Source of the DNA: Plutella xylostella
Taxonomy: Eukaryota > Arthropoda > Insecta > Lepidoptera > Plutellidae
NCBI RefSeq assembly: GCF_932276165.1
Contig: NC_063997.1
Coordinates: 7,512,001 to 7,576,000 of the forward strand
Direction: 5' to 3'
Length of the DNA stretch: 64,000 nucleotides
The notes beneath the pieces are model-generated. The model ran no database searches. It was not told the DNA's origin and saw nothing but the letters and a program-made list of their open reading frames with translations. This document shows positions 1-10,134 of this stretch, one piece after another. The first letter of the stretch is position 1; each line of letters opens with the position of its first letter. Made by a program: the position numbers and the translations under genes.

Positions 1-414
1 TTCAGACGTACCACAACCACACCACAGCCACAACCACACCACAACCACGCGATGTGGTCGGGCGTATATTTTGTATTGACAATGAATAATCCAATTCACA
101 CTTGCCACATTTTGCCGTTGTTATCGACCACCTGTGTAATACGACCACATCGCAACCACATCGCAACCACAACGCAACCACATCGCAACGGCAACGCTGC
201 CACGCGGCGGCGGCACCGCGGCAACCTGTTCTCCGTATTAACTGCACACGACGACGTGGTTACCACATCGCAATAGCAGCGACAACGCAACCACATCGAC
301 ATTTTGTCGCTGCCACAACGCAACTGCAAAAAGCCGCTGTCACACTATTCACACGTAACCACAGCTTGACCACATTTTGTCGCTGCGACGTGGTGTGGTT
401 GTGGTACGTGTGAA
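1..414. mobile_element. TIR element made of CAACCACATCG-like repeats
   Basis: Bases 1-25 and 390-414 are inverted copies of each other (core acgtaccacaaccacaccac, one mismatch in 25). Between them lies low-complexity DNA built of short units such as caaccacatcg and cgcaaccaca, densest around 145-300. Open frames across it are artefacts of the repeat. The left arm touches the window edge, so the element may extend further left and its target duplication cannot be checked. It is probably a non-autonomous DNA transposon or MITE; the superfamily is unknown. Confidence 0.6.
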
Positions 415-420
415 TTGACG

Positions 421-540
421 CTTAGAGCTATGCCACAAGAGCGTTGTTGAAGTTTGCATATACTGAATGATATGCCACACAATGCGTTAAAGGATGGCAC
501 GCACGACTCAACGCCCGTTTGGCAACGCTATTAGGGCATC
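421..540. repeat. Dispersed repeat, copy A
   Basis: This stretch shares a series of blocks with 757-933: 'cttagag.tatgcca', 'tgaatgatatg.cacacaat.cgtt', 'ggcacgcacgac', 'caacgccc' and 'agggcatc'. The copies differ by small indels. Copy A ends about 30 bases before the splice acceptor of the penultimate sec15 exon. No coding potential is visible. Confidence 0.5.
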
Positions 541-572
541 ATCATCAGATATCATCCGGCGCGTTGCACCAG

Positions 573-1342
573 TTAGACCTGGACGTGATCCAGTGCGAGC
601 AGTTCGCGGCCAGCGAGCCCGTGCCCAAGCTGAAGAGGGACGAGCTGCTGCAGTACTTTGCTAGCCTCAGGTGTGACATAGTGTTTATTAATAATAATAA
701 GTGTACCTACAGGTGAAATTAATGCTAATAACATTATCTACTAGTCAACGTGTCGGCTGCAGCAGCCTTAGAGATATGCCATAACGAATTAGGGCTGCGT
801 TAACTGAGCGGTGACGCTCTATCATATAAAAAAAATACTTTCTGAATGATATGTCACACAATTCGTTGACGGGTGGCACGCACGACGCACGATTCAACGC
901 CCCTGCTATAAGGGCATCCGCTGCGTACCATACTTAGCAGATACCCGGAGCAAGCGAATATGAGCTGATGATGATGGTGTTGATGAGTTACAACACTATG
1001 GATGTGGCATGCCTTGAGAAAGTCACGAAACTCGATTATAGTTGTTTGGGATAGACAGCGAACCTAGTCCAACCTTTAACATTATTATCCCATTCCAGAC
1101 AACTACTGGACTTGATCACCGGCTGGGACTGGTCATCGTACCTGCACGACGTCGGCGTCGACGGAGGGAAATACGCACTCGTCACGCCGAAAGATGCCGC
1201 CACATTACTGGAGAAACTCAAGGAGGCCGAGCAGAAGTCTTCCGTCTTCTCCGTCCTCAAGAAGAATGAAAGAGACAGGAGAAAGCTTCTGGATACCGTT
1301 CTGAAACAGTTAAAGCAACTGCAGAATCAGGATGGGTCGTAG
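573..1342 (+). CDS. Sec15: Exocyst complex subunit Sec15 (EXOC6), last two exons
   Basis: This is the 3' end of a split gene. The penultimate exon spans 573-670 (acceptor ...gcaccag, donor gtgtga) and the last exon spans 1099-1342 (acceptor cattccag, stop TAG). Joining them across a phase-2 intron makes an Arg codon and gives ...YFASLRQLLDLITGWDWSSY..., then a Lys/Leu-rich helical C-terminus. That pattern (LDLDV...CE.F, SEPVP, LRQLLDL, WDWS.Y, LLEK.K, KN.RD..KLL.TV.KQL) matches my memory of the Sec15 C-terminal domain. Sec15 is the exocyst subunit that binds the vesicle Rab (Rab11 in animals) and helps tether secretory vesicles at the plasma membrane. Upstream exons lie outside the window. 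The last intron carries a repeat copy. The identification is from memory of the family, not a search. Confidence 0.8.
757..933. repeat. Dispersed repeat, copy B, in the last sec15 intron
   Basis: This is the second copy of the repeat at 421-540, with the same ordered blocks but longer because of insertions around 785-835. It lies wholly inside the intron 671-1098. It looks like a MITE or SINE fragment, but I could not define termini. Confidence 0.5.
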
Positions 1343-2379
1343 TGAGGTTAGGTGAAAAGCGGTTAAAATAATGTAACAGTTTGAGTTGAGATCATCAGAG
1401 ATATTATGTATAGTTCGTTTTATTTTTATAGTGGTATGAAGATAGGAGGCTTTTGCTATAGTAATCAAAGAGACTAATGTGCAAAGCTTATCTTAGTATT
1501 GTAATTGATGGCATAGCTTAATTTAACTACTTATATTTGCCTAGAAAACGATCATAGAGACAAAAGTAGATTTACTAACTTATTACTTTGGTCGTCATTG
1601 AGATGGGGGAGACAATTTTGTGGCCTTAATTATTATAAACAATATAAAATTGTAACAAAGTTCATTGATTTTACCCGCTACTTAGCGGCTATTGTTTGTT
1701 ACACAGTTATTTGTTCATTACATTGGTTTATTTTTTTCACATATGTATCATGCGGTAGCTGTGTAAAATGTGCCGGAATATAAATACTTTATACATAATT
1801 AAGTATCATAATTAAATAATTTCATAGTCTATTTTGTACTCATTTATAATTTTGTATCATTGCTTTTATAATACATTTCACCAACTATTGGAGTTTAGCC
1901 CAGTGATAGGAAGCATTTATAGTTTAAACTTAGTTATCATTGTTAAAATATTCTTATTTATTGAACTGAAATCATTAAACTATGTTATTTACATCTAATC
2001 TTTTATTTCATTTAGGCATAACCCTTCGATGGATAATAATATTATTGTAAACTTAAACGGTATTTTAAGTTTAGAGGAGGTTTATAAATGACTTTGAACC
2101 AAGAACACAAGCATCGAATCTTTGTGTCAGTCAAAAAGTCGAAATTCGTAAATCACAACGTCATTTTGTAAACCTTTTTTAAAGCTCTATGAATTCGGGG
2201 GTTAGAGTATTACAACGTAAATTTAAAAAAAAAACTAGATCTAGATTAGTGATCTGTCCCTGAATGAAATGCTCTAAATTCCACTTCAAATTAAGAAAGG
2301 TCGTTATTTGACTATTGATAGCAATGACCTACGCTAATTCGTTGTTGCCATTCATCGTCTAATGGTTAAGTAGTAGATA
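1343..2379. other. sec15 3' UTR and downstream AT-rich DNA
   Basis: No gene is visible. The first several hundred bases should contain the sec15 3' UTR. The rest is AT-rich with no long open frame and no clear repeat. Confidence 0.4.
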
Positions 2380-3019
2380 TGTCGCAGGCATCTGGTTTAA
2401 TCTCCTGTTTGATTGAACCGCTAGCCCGTTCATTGGATGACGCTACTCAGTTGAATGACTAAAGAACAACTCGTCAAGTGGTTGACTGTAACGTCCAACG
2501 TCTTGACTGAACGTTATTCAGCGAAGTCGTTAAATGGGATATAGTATAGCAACTTTGTAATGTCTGGTTAGGATGAACATGACCAGACAAGAGTCAACAA
2601 AACCTATGTTACAAAGCTCTCATCTCACAAATTAACTAAACAATAACAATAAACGTACCTTGATATTGTTGTTCATAATTATCCAGTTTCAGCACATTTT
2701 TTTCTTTGAAACTATCCACAGGCGGTGTAATAATAGGTAAATCCATGTGGTCACACTATTTTCACATAAATATCGCACTTTAAAGCTAATTTATTTGCAA
2801 AAAATAACAATACAAATGCTTTTTGTGTCAGCTGTTCGCTGTTAGACGCCATATTTGTTTTATTCACCACCTGACTGATTTTAAGTCCGCTAACTAGTTG
2901 GACGTTTTGTGACGCTTGTACAATCAACGTTCGGCCTAGTCATACAACTGAATAGCGTCATTCAATGAACGGGCTAGCGGTTCAATCAAACAGGAGATTA
3001 AACCAGGTGCCTGCGACAG
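2380..3019. mobile_element. 640-bp TIR DNA transposon (MITE-like) with GATA duplications
   Basis: The first and last ~75 bases are inverted copies (outer sequence tgtcgcaggc, then ctggtttaatctcctgtttg and cgctagcccgttcatt, with a few mismatches). GATA lies immediately outside both ends (2376-2379 and 3020-3023), consistent with a 4-bp target duplication. No transposase frame is present, so it is non-autonomous. A 4-bp duplication leaves the superfamily open. Confidence 0.8.
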
Positions 3020-3532
3020 ATATATACAGTTCCCCAAAATTGATAATGCACATAGAAATCTTCGTCATTGTTCGGCAACGGTCGTATTCCCGAGCGTTAG
3101 AAAACTATTATGTATTTAGAGTGGTTAAGTGCATTTTCTTCATGAAATTTTAGTAGAATTATGTTATTGGTGCTAAAAGAGATAATTGATTTATCAGTAA
3201 CGAAATTTGATTCGATAATTCATAATATTCCATAATATTAAAATTTACTTCGAAAATTAAATAATAGTTTACTCGTATAGATAATCACAAATTTAACGAA
3301 ATTTCTGTTGATAAAGTGAAATTAATACACAAGGTGTAAATATTCAGTGAAATATCATCAAAACTTATAATTTATACTGGAGTTTCAAGCCGTTCAATAA
3401 AGTGTGTGATACAAACGCGTAAGCGCCGCTTAAAATACGGCGGTTACGACCTTCTTCTCACAACGTCGCAGCGCTGTTGTAAACAATTATTATCTACCTT
3501 CAATCAGCGTCGCCGTATCCTACAACGGTAAA

Positions 3533-4585
3533 ATGGCTAAGTGCGACTCATGTAACAAGATGATGGATGCTAACAATAGCATAACATGCACTCAAGCATC
3601 TTGCACGAAAGGACTGCACTTTGCCTGCATGAACCCATCTATAAAGGATGATAAGGAACAACGACTGACCTGGAAGTGCCCGTCATGCAAGGTGAAGGAG
3701 CCGCGCGCCAACCGGGACAATACGCCCATCAGGTCATCTAAAGACGATGGGAAGGGCAGCAGCGCGGAGAATGTCACTGTACGTCGAGGTACACAGCAGC
3801 AGGATAAAAAACAGCAGCAGGACTTCTTAGCAAGTATGAGAGAAGAAATTCTGAACACCATACGAAGCGAATTACCTAAAGTCGTACGCACTGTTATCTC
3901 TGATGAATTGCGCCCAATGAACAGCCTCATTAAAGAACTTGAGAAATCGGTCCAAGCCATGAGTGGTATGTATGACTCCATCAAAAAAGAAATGGACTCC
4001 CAAGCTTCGCAAATGCAGAAACTTAAGGAAGAGAACCTGTCCCTGCATGAGAGTGTCAACGAGCTGCACGGACGCCTTTCAGACCTAGAGAATGACTTCT
4101 CAAAGCAGGAGCAGTGGGCTCGTATCAAAAATATTGAAGTCGTCGGTGTGCCGGAAAACAATAAGGAATCACTTCCACACATAATTGGAATGCTTGCTGA
4201 GCACACGGGAGTGAAGGTGACAAGTGACGACCTGGTGTTCGTGAACCGCGTGCAGGCGAAGCGCGCTGGCGGCGGCCGTCCCAGGGCCATTGTGGCGCAG
4301 TTCAAGGAACGAGCTACCAAGGACACCCTACTGTCTGCCTTCAAAAAGTGCCGCAGCATCACCACTAAAGACATAGGAATGGACGGTGATCACCGCAAGA
4401 TTTACATTAACGAGCACCTTACTGTTAAGAACAAAGTTCTGCTATCTAAAACAAAAGACCTCGCCAAGGAGGCAGGGTACAAGTTTGTATGGTCAAAAAA
4501 CTGTCGAATTTACATGAGAAAGTCAGAGAACTCTCCGTTTATTCTTATCACCAAAGAATCAGACTTGAAAAGCATTGTAAAATAA
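3533..4585 (+). CDS. LINE ORF1 protein: PHD-type zinc finger, coiled coil, RRM-like nucleic-acid chaperone
   Basis: The 350-residue product starts at an ATG. Residues ~4-52 hold a Cys/His array (CDSC, then C..., HFAC, WKCPSC) of the PHD-finger kind reported in CR1-type ORF1 proteins. A Ser/Lys-rich linker follows. Residues ~130-200 are a coiled coil with heptad Leu, and residues ~200-340 look like the transposase_22/L1-ORF1 RRM plus C-terminal domain (ARIKNIEVVGVPE, DDLVFVNRVQ, IYINEHLT). ORF1 proteins trimerise, coat the element RNA and help target-primed reverse transcription. The frame has no breaks. Confidence 0.85.
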   Translation: MAKCDSCNKMMDANNSITCTQASCTKGLHFACMNPSIKDDKEQRLTWKCPSCKVKEPRANRDNTPIRSSKDDGKGSSAENVTVRRGTQQQDKKQQQDFLASMREEILNTIRSELPKVVRTVISDELRPMNSLIKELEKSVQAMSGMYDSIKKEMDSQASQMQKLKEENLSLHESVNELHGRLSDLENDFSKQEQWARIKNIEVVGVPENNKESLPHIIGMLAEHTGVKVTSDDLVFVNRVQAKRAGGGRPRAIVAQFKERATKDTLLSAFKKCRSITTKDIGMDGDHRKIYINEHLTVKNKVLLSKTKDLAKEAGYKFVWSKNCRIYMRKSENSPFILITKESDLKSIVK

Positions 4586-4880
4586 ATAGTAATCTTAACT
4601 TTTGTTCTTATCATAACTACAATACATCTATAATAATTATTAACGTAAATAACATAACATACACATCACACACATCACACAATAAAACTTACATTCAAAT
4701 CAAAACAACGCATACAATATATATACTTACTATTACTATTATTCAACATAACCGTTTATCTATAATACTCACGCTGCCGCTGGCATGTAGTTTGTCTCGG
4801 CTCCTGTGCCTACAGGCAACAATGTTACCCCACATTAAACTTTATTGTATAGACTATAGGATGTTTTTTCTTACTCAATA

Positions 4881-7742
4881 ATGAATAAATTACAACTTTT
4901 TTACCAAAACGTACGTGGACTACGAACGAAAACTAATCAGTTTTATAATAATGTTTTAGCCTCCACTCATGACATAATATTAATTACTGAATCCTGGTTA
5001 TGTGATGGCATTTTGGACTCTGAGCTGACTGACAATAGGTACAATGTATTCCGTCGCGACAGGGGCTCGCTTGGCGGAAGCGTGATGGTCCTATGTTCGT
5101 CGCAGCTCAGTGCGCGGGCCAGGCCGGACTGGCAGCGCGACGATCTCGATGTCGAGTGTCTGTGGGTAAGTATAAATGGCCGTGCCCTTGGCTCGGAAAA
5201 GGATCTGCACATCGGGCTGGTTTACATGCCGCCAGATCGAAAGTTGCCATCTCGCCTCACTAACCTAAGCGAATGGATCACTCCTCTTGTAACTTCATGT
5301 CCAAATGATAATTTTTTATTAATCGGGGACTTTAATTTAAGCCTTGTGCGCTGGGAAAATAGCGGTCCTACTTACTTAAAAAAAGGGACAATCGAATTAC
5401 AAAATTCGACCACTGATTTAATTAACCACACAAATTTCCTAGGATTTAGTCAGTACAACAGGTTTACCAATGTATCTGGCAACACCCTGGACCTTGTTTT
5501 CTCAAACTTCCCATTGAATATATCTGCTTCCGATAGTCCCTTGGTAAAAGAAGACCCTAGCCACACTACACTAAGTATAGATGCGTCTGATTTAAAGTTT
5601 TCTCCTCTCCCTAAAGTACCTCGCCTTAAGTATCTATTTAGAAAAGCCAATTACGATCTCATAAACAAGGAACTTGAAAATATCAAATGGAACGACCTAT
5701 TACATATTGGCACCGTTGATGATTCTGTAAATGTTTTTTATAACATAGTTAATGACTTAATTGATAAATTTGTTCCCAAAATATTAGGTAATGTTACAAA
5801 ACGATATCCAGTATGGTACAGTAGAGCGCTTATATGTGTTATAAAGGAGAAAACTAAAGCCCGTAATAATTGGAAAAGATATAAGAATCCCTTAGACTAT
5901 GACACTTTTAAAATGCTCCGTACTAGGCAAAAGTCACTACAGCAGCAATGTTACAGAGATTATATTATAAGATCACAGGAGGCGATAAAAACACATCCAA
6001 AATTAATATGGAATTATGTGAACTCGAAAAGAAAATCGAATACTGCATATCCCAGCACTATGTTCACTGACGGTAAAATCCTCGGTACCGATATCGAAAT
6101 ATGCGAAGCCTTCAGTAAATTCTTTGAGAATATGTTTATCCAACCCGCGCCTTTCTACGACAATGATAGATCTAAAAGATCATATAATAATACTGTGAGC
6201 ACATTCAATGTAAATGAGGACCTCGTTCAAAAATTACTTTTAAATCTAGATGTGAGTAAAGGCCCGGGCAGCGATGGTATACCACCAAGCTTCATAGTAA
6301 AGTGCGCAAAGTCCCTATCAAAACCCTTGACTATTATCTTTTTCCGTTCCATTAGAGATGGTATATATCCTTCCCGATGGAAAGAAGCTCACATTGTGCC
6401 TGTCCATAAAAAAGGCTCAAAAACTACTATAGAACACTACAGGCCAATCTCTATATTGAACATTTTCGGAAAAGTTTTTGAAAAAATTGTATATGACAAT
6501 ATATACCCAGTAATTATGCAGGGAGTCCCTAATGAACAACATGGATTTGTCAGGGGTCGATCTACTACATCTAATCTTTCTGTTTTTGTTAGTGATGTCT
6601 TGCAGGGCATGAGTTCTCATGGTCAGGTTGACGTGGTCTACACGGACTTTGAAAAAGCTTTTGACCGTGTGGACCACGTCATCCTGTTGAAAAAACTTCA
6701 GGAGCTTGGCATTCATGGTGACTTGTTACGTTGGATACGGTCGTACGTCACGAATCGCCAGCAGGCAGTGGTCGTGGGAGGATGCAGGTCTAACTTTATT
6801 CATGTTCCCTCGGGTGTACCGCAGGGTTCCCTGCTGGGGCCTTTGTTGTATGCTGCTTTTCTATACGATATTAATGAATGTTTTGAACATTCAAAGTTTC
6901 TGCTTTATGCTGATGATAAGAAGGTCTATCTCGAAATCAAAAACATTGAAGATTGCGTTAAATTGCAAAGAGATCTGAATAATCTTAGCGTGTATTACGA
7001 TAAAAATAGAATCGGTGTGAATGTGGCAAAATGTCAACAAATTAGTTTCAGTAGACGCAATAAAACTATAGAGTTTAATTACACCCTAAACAATAACAAG
7101 TTAACTAAAATAACATCTGTAAGAGATCTCGGTGTTATACTGGACGCTAAACTCACCTTCTCAGCACACATTGAATCAATAGTCAATCGAGCGTACAGAA
7201 ATCTTGGCTTCGTTATTAGAACTTGTAAACCGTTTACTGATGAAATGTGTGTCAGAATGCTATACTTTGCATATGTACGTAGTACATTAGAATACTGTAG
7301 TTCCATCTGGAACCCCCAATATATAATTTACGATCACAGCATCGAAAGTATTCAACAGAAATTTGTTAAATATTTAAACTTTAAATTCACCAAAGTTAGC
7401 CAAGATTACACGGAATCATGTATGCATCATAAGTTAATGACGCTTCATAATAGACGGTTACTATGTGACATGTCTCTCCTGCATGATATTTGTTCTGGGG
7501 CTATAGACTGCCCTACACTGGTAAATAACATATTGCGATTTCTAGCTCCTTCGCTGCGTACGAGAAACACAAAGCAAAAACTTTTTTACGTCCCTACTGT
7601 GCGTACAAACTACGCCTCAAACTGTGTAAATTTTAGATTACCAAATACTTACAATAATAAATTCTCTGTAGTAGATATCTTCCACTTGTCTAAAAATGCT
7701 TTTAAAAACCAAATAATCACCATATTAAATAACAAATTATAA
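4881..7742 (+). CDS. LINE ORF2: AP endonuclease and reverse transcriptase
   Basis: This 953-residue ORF is complete. The N-terminal exonuclease-endonuclease-phosphatase domain shows QNVRG (~9), TESWL (~36), GDFNL (~150), the GNTLDLVFS block and the catalytic SHTTLS (~228). The RT domain shows KGPGSDGIPP, HYRPISIL, DFEKAFDRVDH (~588), SGVPQGSLLGPLLY and the catalytic FLLYADD (~674). The endonuclease nicks target DNA and the RT copies the RNA there. The start ATG overlaps the stop of a short upstream frame as TAATG. Domain content fits the Jockey superfamily (CR1/L2-like). There is no RNase H domain. Confidence 0.92.
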   Translation: MNKLQLFYQNVRGLRTKTNQFYNNVLASTHDIILITESWLCDGILDSELTDNRYNVFRRDRGSLGGSVMVLCSSQLSARARPDWQRDDLDVECLWVSINGRALGSEKDLHIGLVYMPPDRKLPSRLTNLSEWITPLVTSCPNDNFLLIGDFNLSLVRWENSGPTYLKKGTIELQNSTTDLINHTNFLGFSQYNRFTNVSGNTLDLVFSNFPLNISASDSPLVKEDPSHTTLSIDASDLKFSPLPKVPRLKYLFRKANYDLINKELENIKWNDLLHIGTVDDSVNVFYNIVNDLIDKFVPKILGNVTKRYPVWYSRALICVIKEKTKARNNWKRYKNPLDYDTFKMLRTRQKSLQQQCYRDYIIRSQEAIKTHPKLIWNYVNSKRKSNTAYPSTMFTDGKILGTDIEICEAFSKFFENMFIQPAPFYDNDRSKRSYNNTVSTFNVNEDLVQKLLLNLDVSKGPGSDGIPPSFIVKCAKSLSKPLTIIFFRSIRDGIYPSRWKEAHIVPVHKKGSKTTIEHYRPISILNIFGKVFEKIVYDNIYPVIMQGVPNEQHGFVRGRSTTSNLSVFVSDVLQGMSSHGQVDVVYTDFEKAFDRVDHVILLKKLQELGIHGDLLRWIRSYVTNRQQAVVVGGCRSNFIHVPSGVPQGSLLGPLLYAAFLYDINECFEHSKFLLYADDKKVYLEIKNIEDCVKLQRDLNNLSVYYDKNRIGVNVAKCQQISFSRRNKTIEFNYTLNNNKLTKITSVRDLGVILDAKLTFSAHIESIVNRAYRNLGFVIRTCKPFTDEMCVRMLYFAYVRSTLEYCSSIWNPQYIIYDHSIESIQQKFVKYLNFKFTKVSQDYTESCMHHKLMTLHNRRLLCDMSLLHDICSGAIDCPTLVNNILRFLAPSLRTRNTKQKLFYVPTVRTNYASNCVNFRLPNTYNNKFSVVDIFHLSKNAFKNQIITILNNKL

Positions 7743-8064
7743 CCATACGAACTCCTGAAATCCAATCAAATTCACCCGGTGAATGTAACCTCTCCCTTAT
7801 ACTCTTATCAATTTGTAATTAAGTATAAGTTAAATTTAGACTCCACCGACAATCAATCTTACTACCTACTTAAATACTTTATTAACTGTATAACTGTGAG
7901 TGTAATTATTTATCCAGTGAATCTTTATTTATCAGTCTACCTATGTATATATTATTGTGTACTACCTATTTATGTGTATGCCTTCACATCTGCTTATGTA
8001 TATATAATATAGTATATATATTTGTGTACTAAGGATGTACCTACCTAATAATTCACTTTTATTA

Positions 8065-8150
8065 ATAATGACACACACACACTCACACACACACACACTC
8101 ACACACACACACACATACACATACACACACACACACGAACACACACACAA
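8065..8150. repeat. (AC)n microsatellite in the LINE 3' UTR
   Basis: An imperfect (AC)n run is interrupted by single T or G bases. Long cysteine/valine-rich open frames on the minus strand are artefacts of this repeat. Confidence 0.9.
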
Positions 8151-8339
8151 AACATGTCTGCTTTTGTAACCTGAATAATTACCTAGTTTAAGTTCTAGTT
8201 CTAATAAATTACTATATATTAAGTTAACATAGTAAAATCCATTAATGGCCTTATTTATAAACAATGTTAGCAAACTATGTTAATTAAGATGCTGTGGATT
8301 TCTGTTAATAAATAAAATAAAATAAAATAAAATAAAAAT

Positions 8340-9065
8340 GTTACAGTAGGTACTTTTCAAGTGTCTTACTGAAGCTGATGTAAAGATGGATGAAAGAAGG
8401 TTTAAATAACACAAGGTTTATATTATAAGGAGAAATGGATTTCAAACACAGGTTTATATAAAAAAATAGAAATCTCAGTTCAAAAGTATTTACAGCACTG
8501 ATTATTTCACATTAATAAAAATGTTTACATTAAAATCTCAGTTCAAAAGTATTTACAGCGCTGATCATTCACAATAATATTACAATTACAAACTTGGTCT
8601 TTTGAGTGTGGCTTTATTGGCAAAGTGAAGTCTATCAATGTGACGCATATTTTATTCTTAAATGTGCCTCATAATATGGCATCGTCAAAAATAATTAAAG
8701 TTGAAATTAAATTCACATTTGAAAAAAATAACAAGAACGATGTGTAATTGCAGCTCTTTATAATTCCACAAAAGTAATATTGATCTTGACCTTGAGACCC
8801 TTGACTGATCGGTGACAGCCACCGACCGCCCAAATTGTTTTCGATTATGTGTCACATGATATTGACTACTATTTCTTTCGAACAAGGATCAAAATGCAAG
8901 TGCTTTGTTTAAGGCACTGATTCGGGTGTTTCCGGGAATACGACAGTTTTGCGAAGAATTGCATGCGCATTATTAATATGGGAGAACTGTACATGAGTAC
9001 ATATATTTAGTACACCTACTTGTTTTGCCAACATGACCTTTGTAAGCTGACTGACACGACTCAGG
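8340..9065. other. Non-coding, with a short direct repeat
   Basis: No gene is seen. A ~36-base segment containing aaatctcagttcaaaagtat and ttacagc.ctgat occurs twice (about 8468-8505 and 8533-8570), a local duplication. The rest is AT-rich without a recognisable pattern. Confidence 0.5.
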
Positions 9066-10134
9066 TATAGTGCCACAATCTTATCTGTTCCGGTGGTGAA
9101 AAAGGTGTACTAACGAGACGTCATTGTCAAACGTCATTTCATACTCTGTGCGTTATTTGAGTTGTCAATTTCTGCGAAGAGGCTGACGCTACGTTATTTA
9201 ATTTGTTTTGTGATTTTCTGGGTGTAAAAATGCCAAAAGCGCTGAAAAGTGATGCAAGAAAAGTAATACTAGATATATTGGCTTTTATGCAGGAAGAATA
9301 ACGTATTCATGCGCCTTTAATTCCGTTAGAAAAATTGGAAGAACGAGTTGCAGCGGCTACAGGTTAGTGTTGCCAAATATGACGAATAATTTTACCCATA
9401 TACTCACATGTAATTTTATTAATATTTTCCCGAGAGACCCCTACCCCAGCAGTGGGGACGGGATGGGTCGTGATGAAAGTATATAATCTTTATTTTTCTT
9501 TGATTACAGGTGTGAGTGAAGCTGCGTACCTATACCTTAGGCAGTATACCAAGAAGAATTTCTCGCACCTGCAGCGATTTCAGACGAAATAATGATGATT
9601 AATGACATCTTCTTCTTCCACTACGAGTATCAAGGGTTGGCTGGAAGAAATTGAATTTTGGCAATTAGTCTTTGTATATTGTCTGAATTTCTTTTAATTT
9701 TATGCTCTTGTTTCGTGTTACTTAAGAAAATGAAAAAAATAAAGTGTTCATAAATAAATAAATAATAATTAAGTACAATAGTTTTCTATCTCGTTATTCC
9801 CACGACCCACAGATATTACCTATATCATTGTAAAATCTAGATTTAATGTCTTATATCAGAACATAATCAGAACTAATTTTGTTTCTGTTCGCCGTGGACA
9901 TTTTTTTTTATACAACAAATGTCGTTTGATATATTATATCCTCTTTCATTTACTATCGACCCTATATTTTGATTTACGAGTATCTATACTTATGAATGTA
10001 CCTAATTATAAAAATAGGTAATAGCAGAAATGCATTGTCGTTTAAACCTCAAATAGGCAAATTTTAATCGATGGCATCACTGGATTCGATCACAGCGATG
10101 CCGTCACCGGAACAGATAAGATTGTGGCACTATA
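9066..10134 (+). mobile_element. Tc1/IS630-like DNA transposon remnant, about 1.07 kb
   Basis: Bases 9066-9095 and 10105-10134 are a perfect 30-bp inverted repeat (tatagtgccacaatc...). TA at both outer edges fits the TA target duplication of Tc1/mariner/IS630 elements. Inside, 9230 onward encodes MPKALKSDARKVILDIL, an N-terminal helix-turn-helix block of insect IS630-type transposases. A premature stop interrupts it, the frame resumes (PLIPLEKLEERVAAATG), then comes an intron-like gap and GVSEAAYLYLR at about 9510. The catalytic domain is absent, so the copy is an internally deleted, non-autonomous derivative. Confidence 0.8.
9230..9590 (+). pseudogene. Transposase N-terminal fragment (HTH region)
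   Basis: Two coding-like blocks (9230-9365 and 9510-9590) are separated by a gt...ag intron-like stretch (9365-9509) that carries a lepidopteran LINE-type tail motif (ccccagcagtggggac). The first block has an in-frame TAA after MQEE. Joined, the blocks resemble the N-terminal HTH of DDE transposases, where TG(V/I)SE marks the recognition helix. It cannot be functional. Confidence 0.6.

Larger units (their letters stand above)
3290..8338 (+). mobile_element. Full-length CR1/Jockey-type non-LTR retrotransposon (LINE)
   Basis: Two intact ORFs in the usual LINE order (ORF1 3533-4585, ORF2 4881-7742) are followed by a ~590-bp 3' UTR. The UTR contains an (AC)n tract (about 8070-8148) and ends in an AAATA-type pentanucleotide repeat (about 8309-8336). 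A short A-rich microsatellite tail is typical of CR1/L2-like elements. The 5' boundary is not sharp: I place it near 3290-3400 because a GC-richer 5' UTR starts there. I saw no target duplication. Both ORFs are uninterrupted, so the insertion looks young. Confidence 0.85.

Noticed and set aside
102..413. Overlapping His/Thr-rich frames at the left edge
   Set aside because: All frames come from the CAACCACATCG repeat composition.
3592..4374. 260-codon minus-strand frame
   Set aside because: Antisense shadow of LINE ORF1, which shows family motifs on the plus strand.
7962..8273. Cys/Val-rich minus-strand frame
   Set aside because: It is a translation of the (AC)n microsatellite in the LINE 3' UTR.
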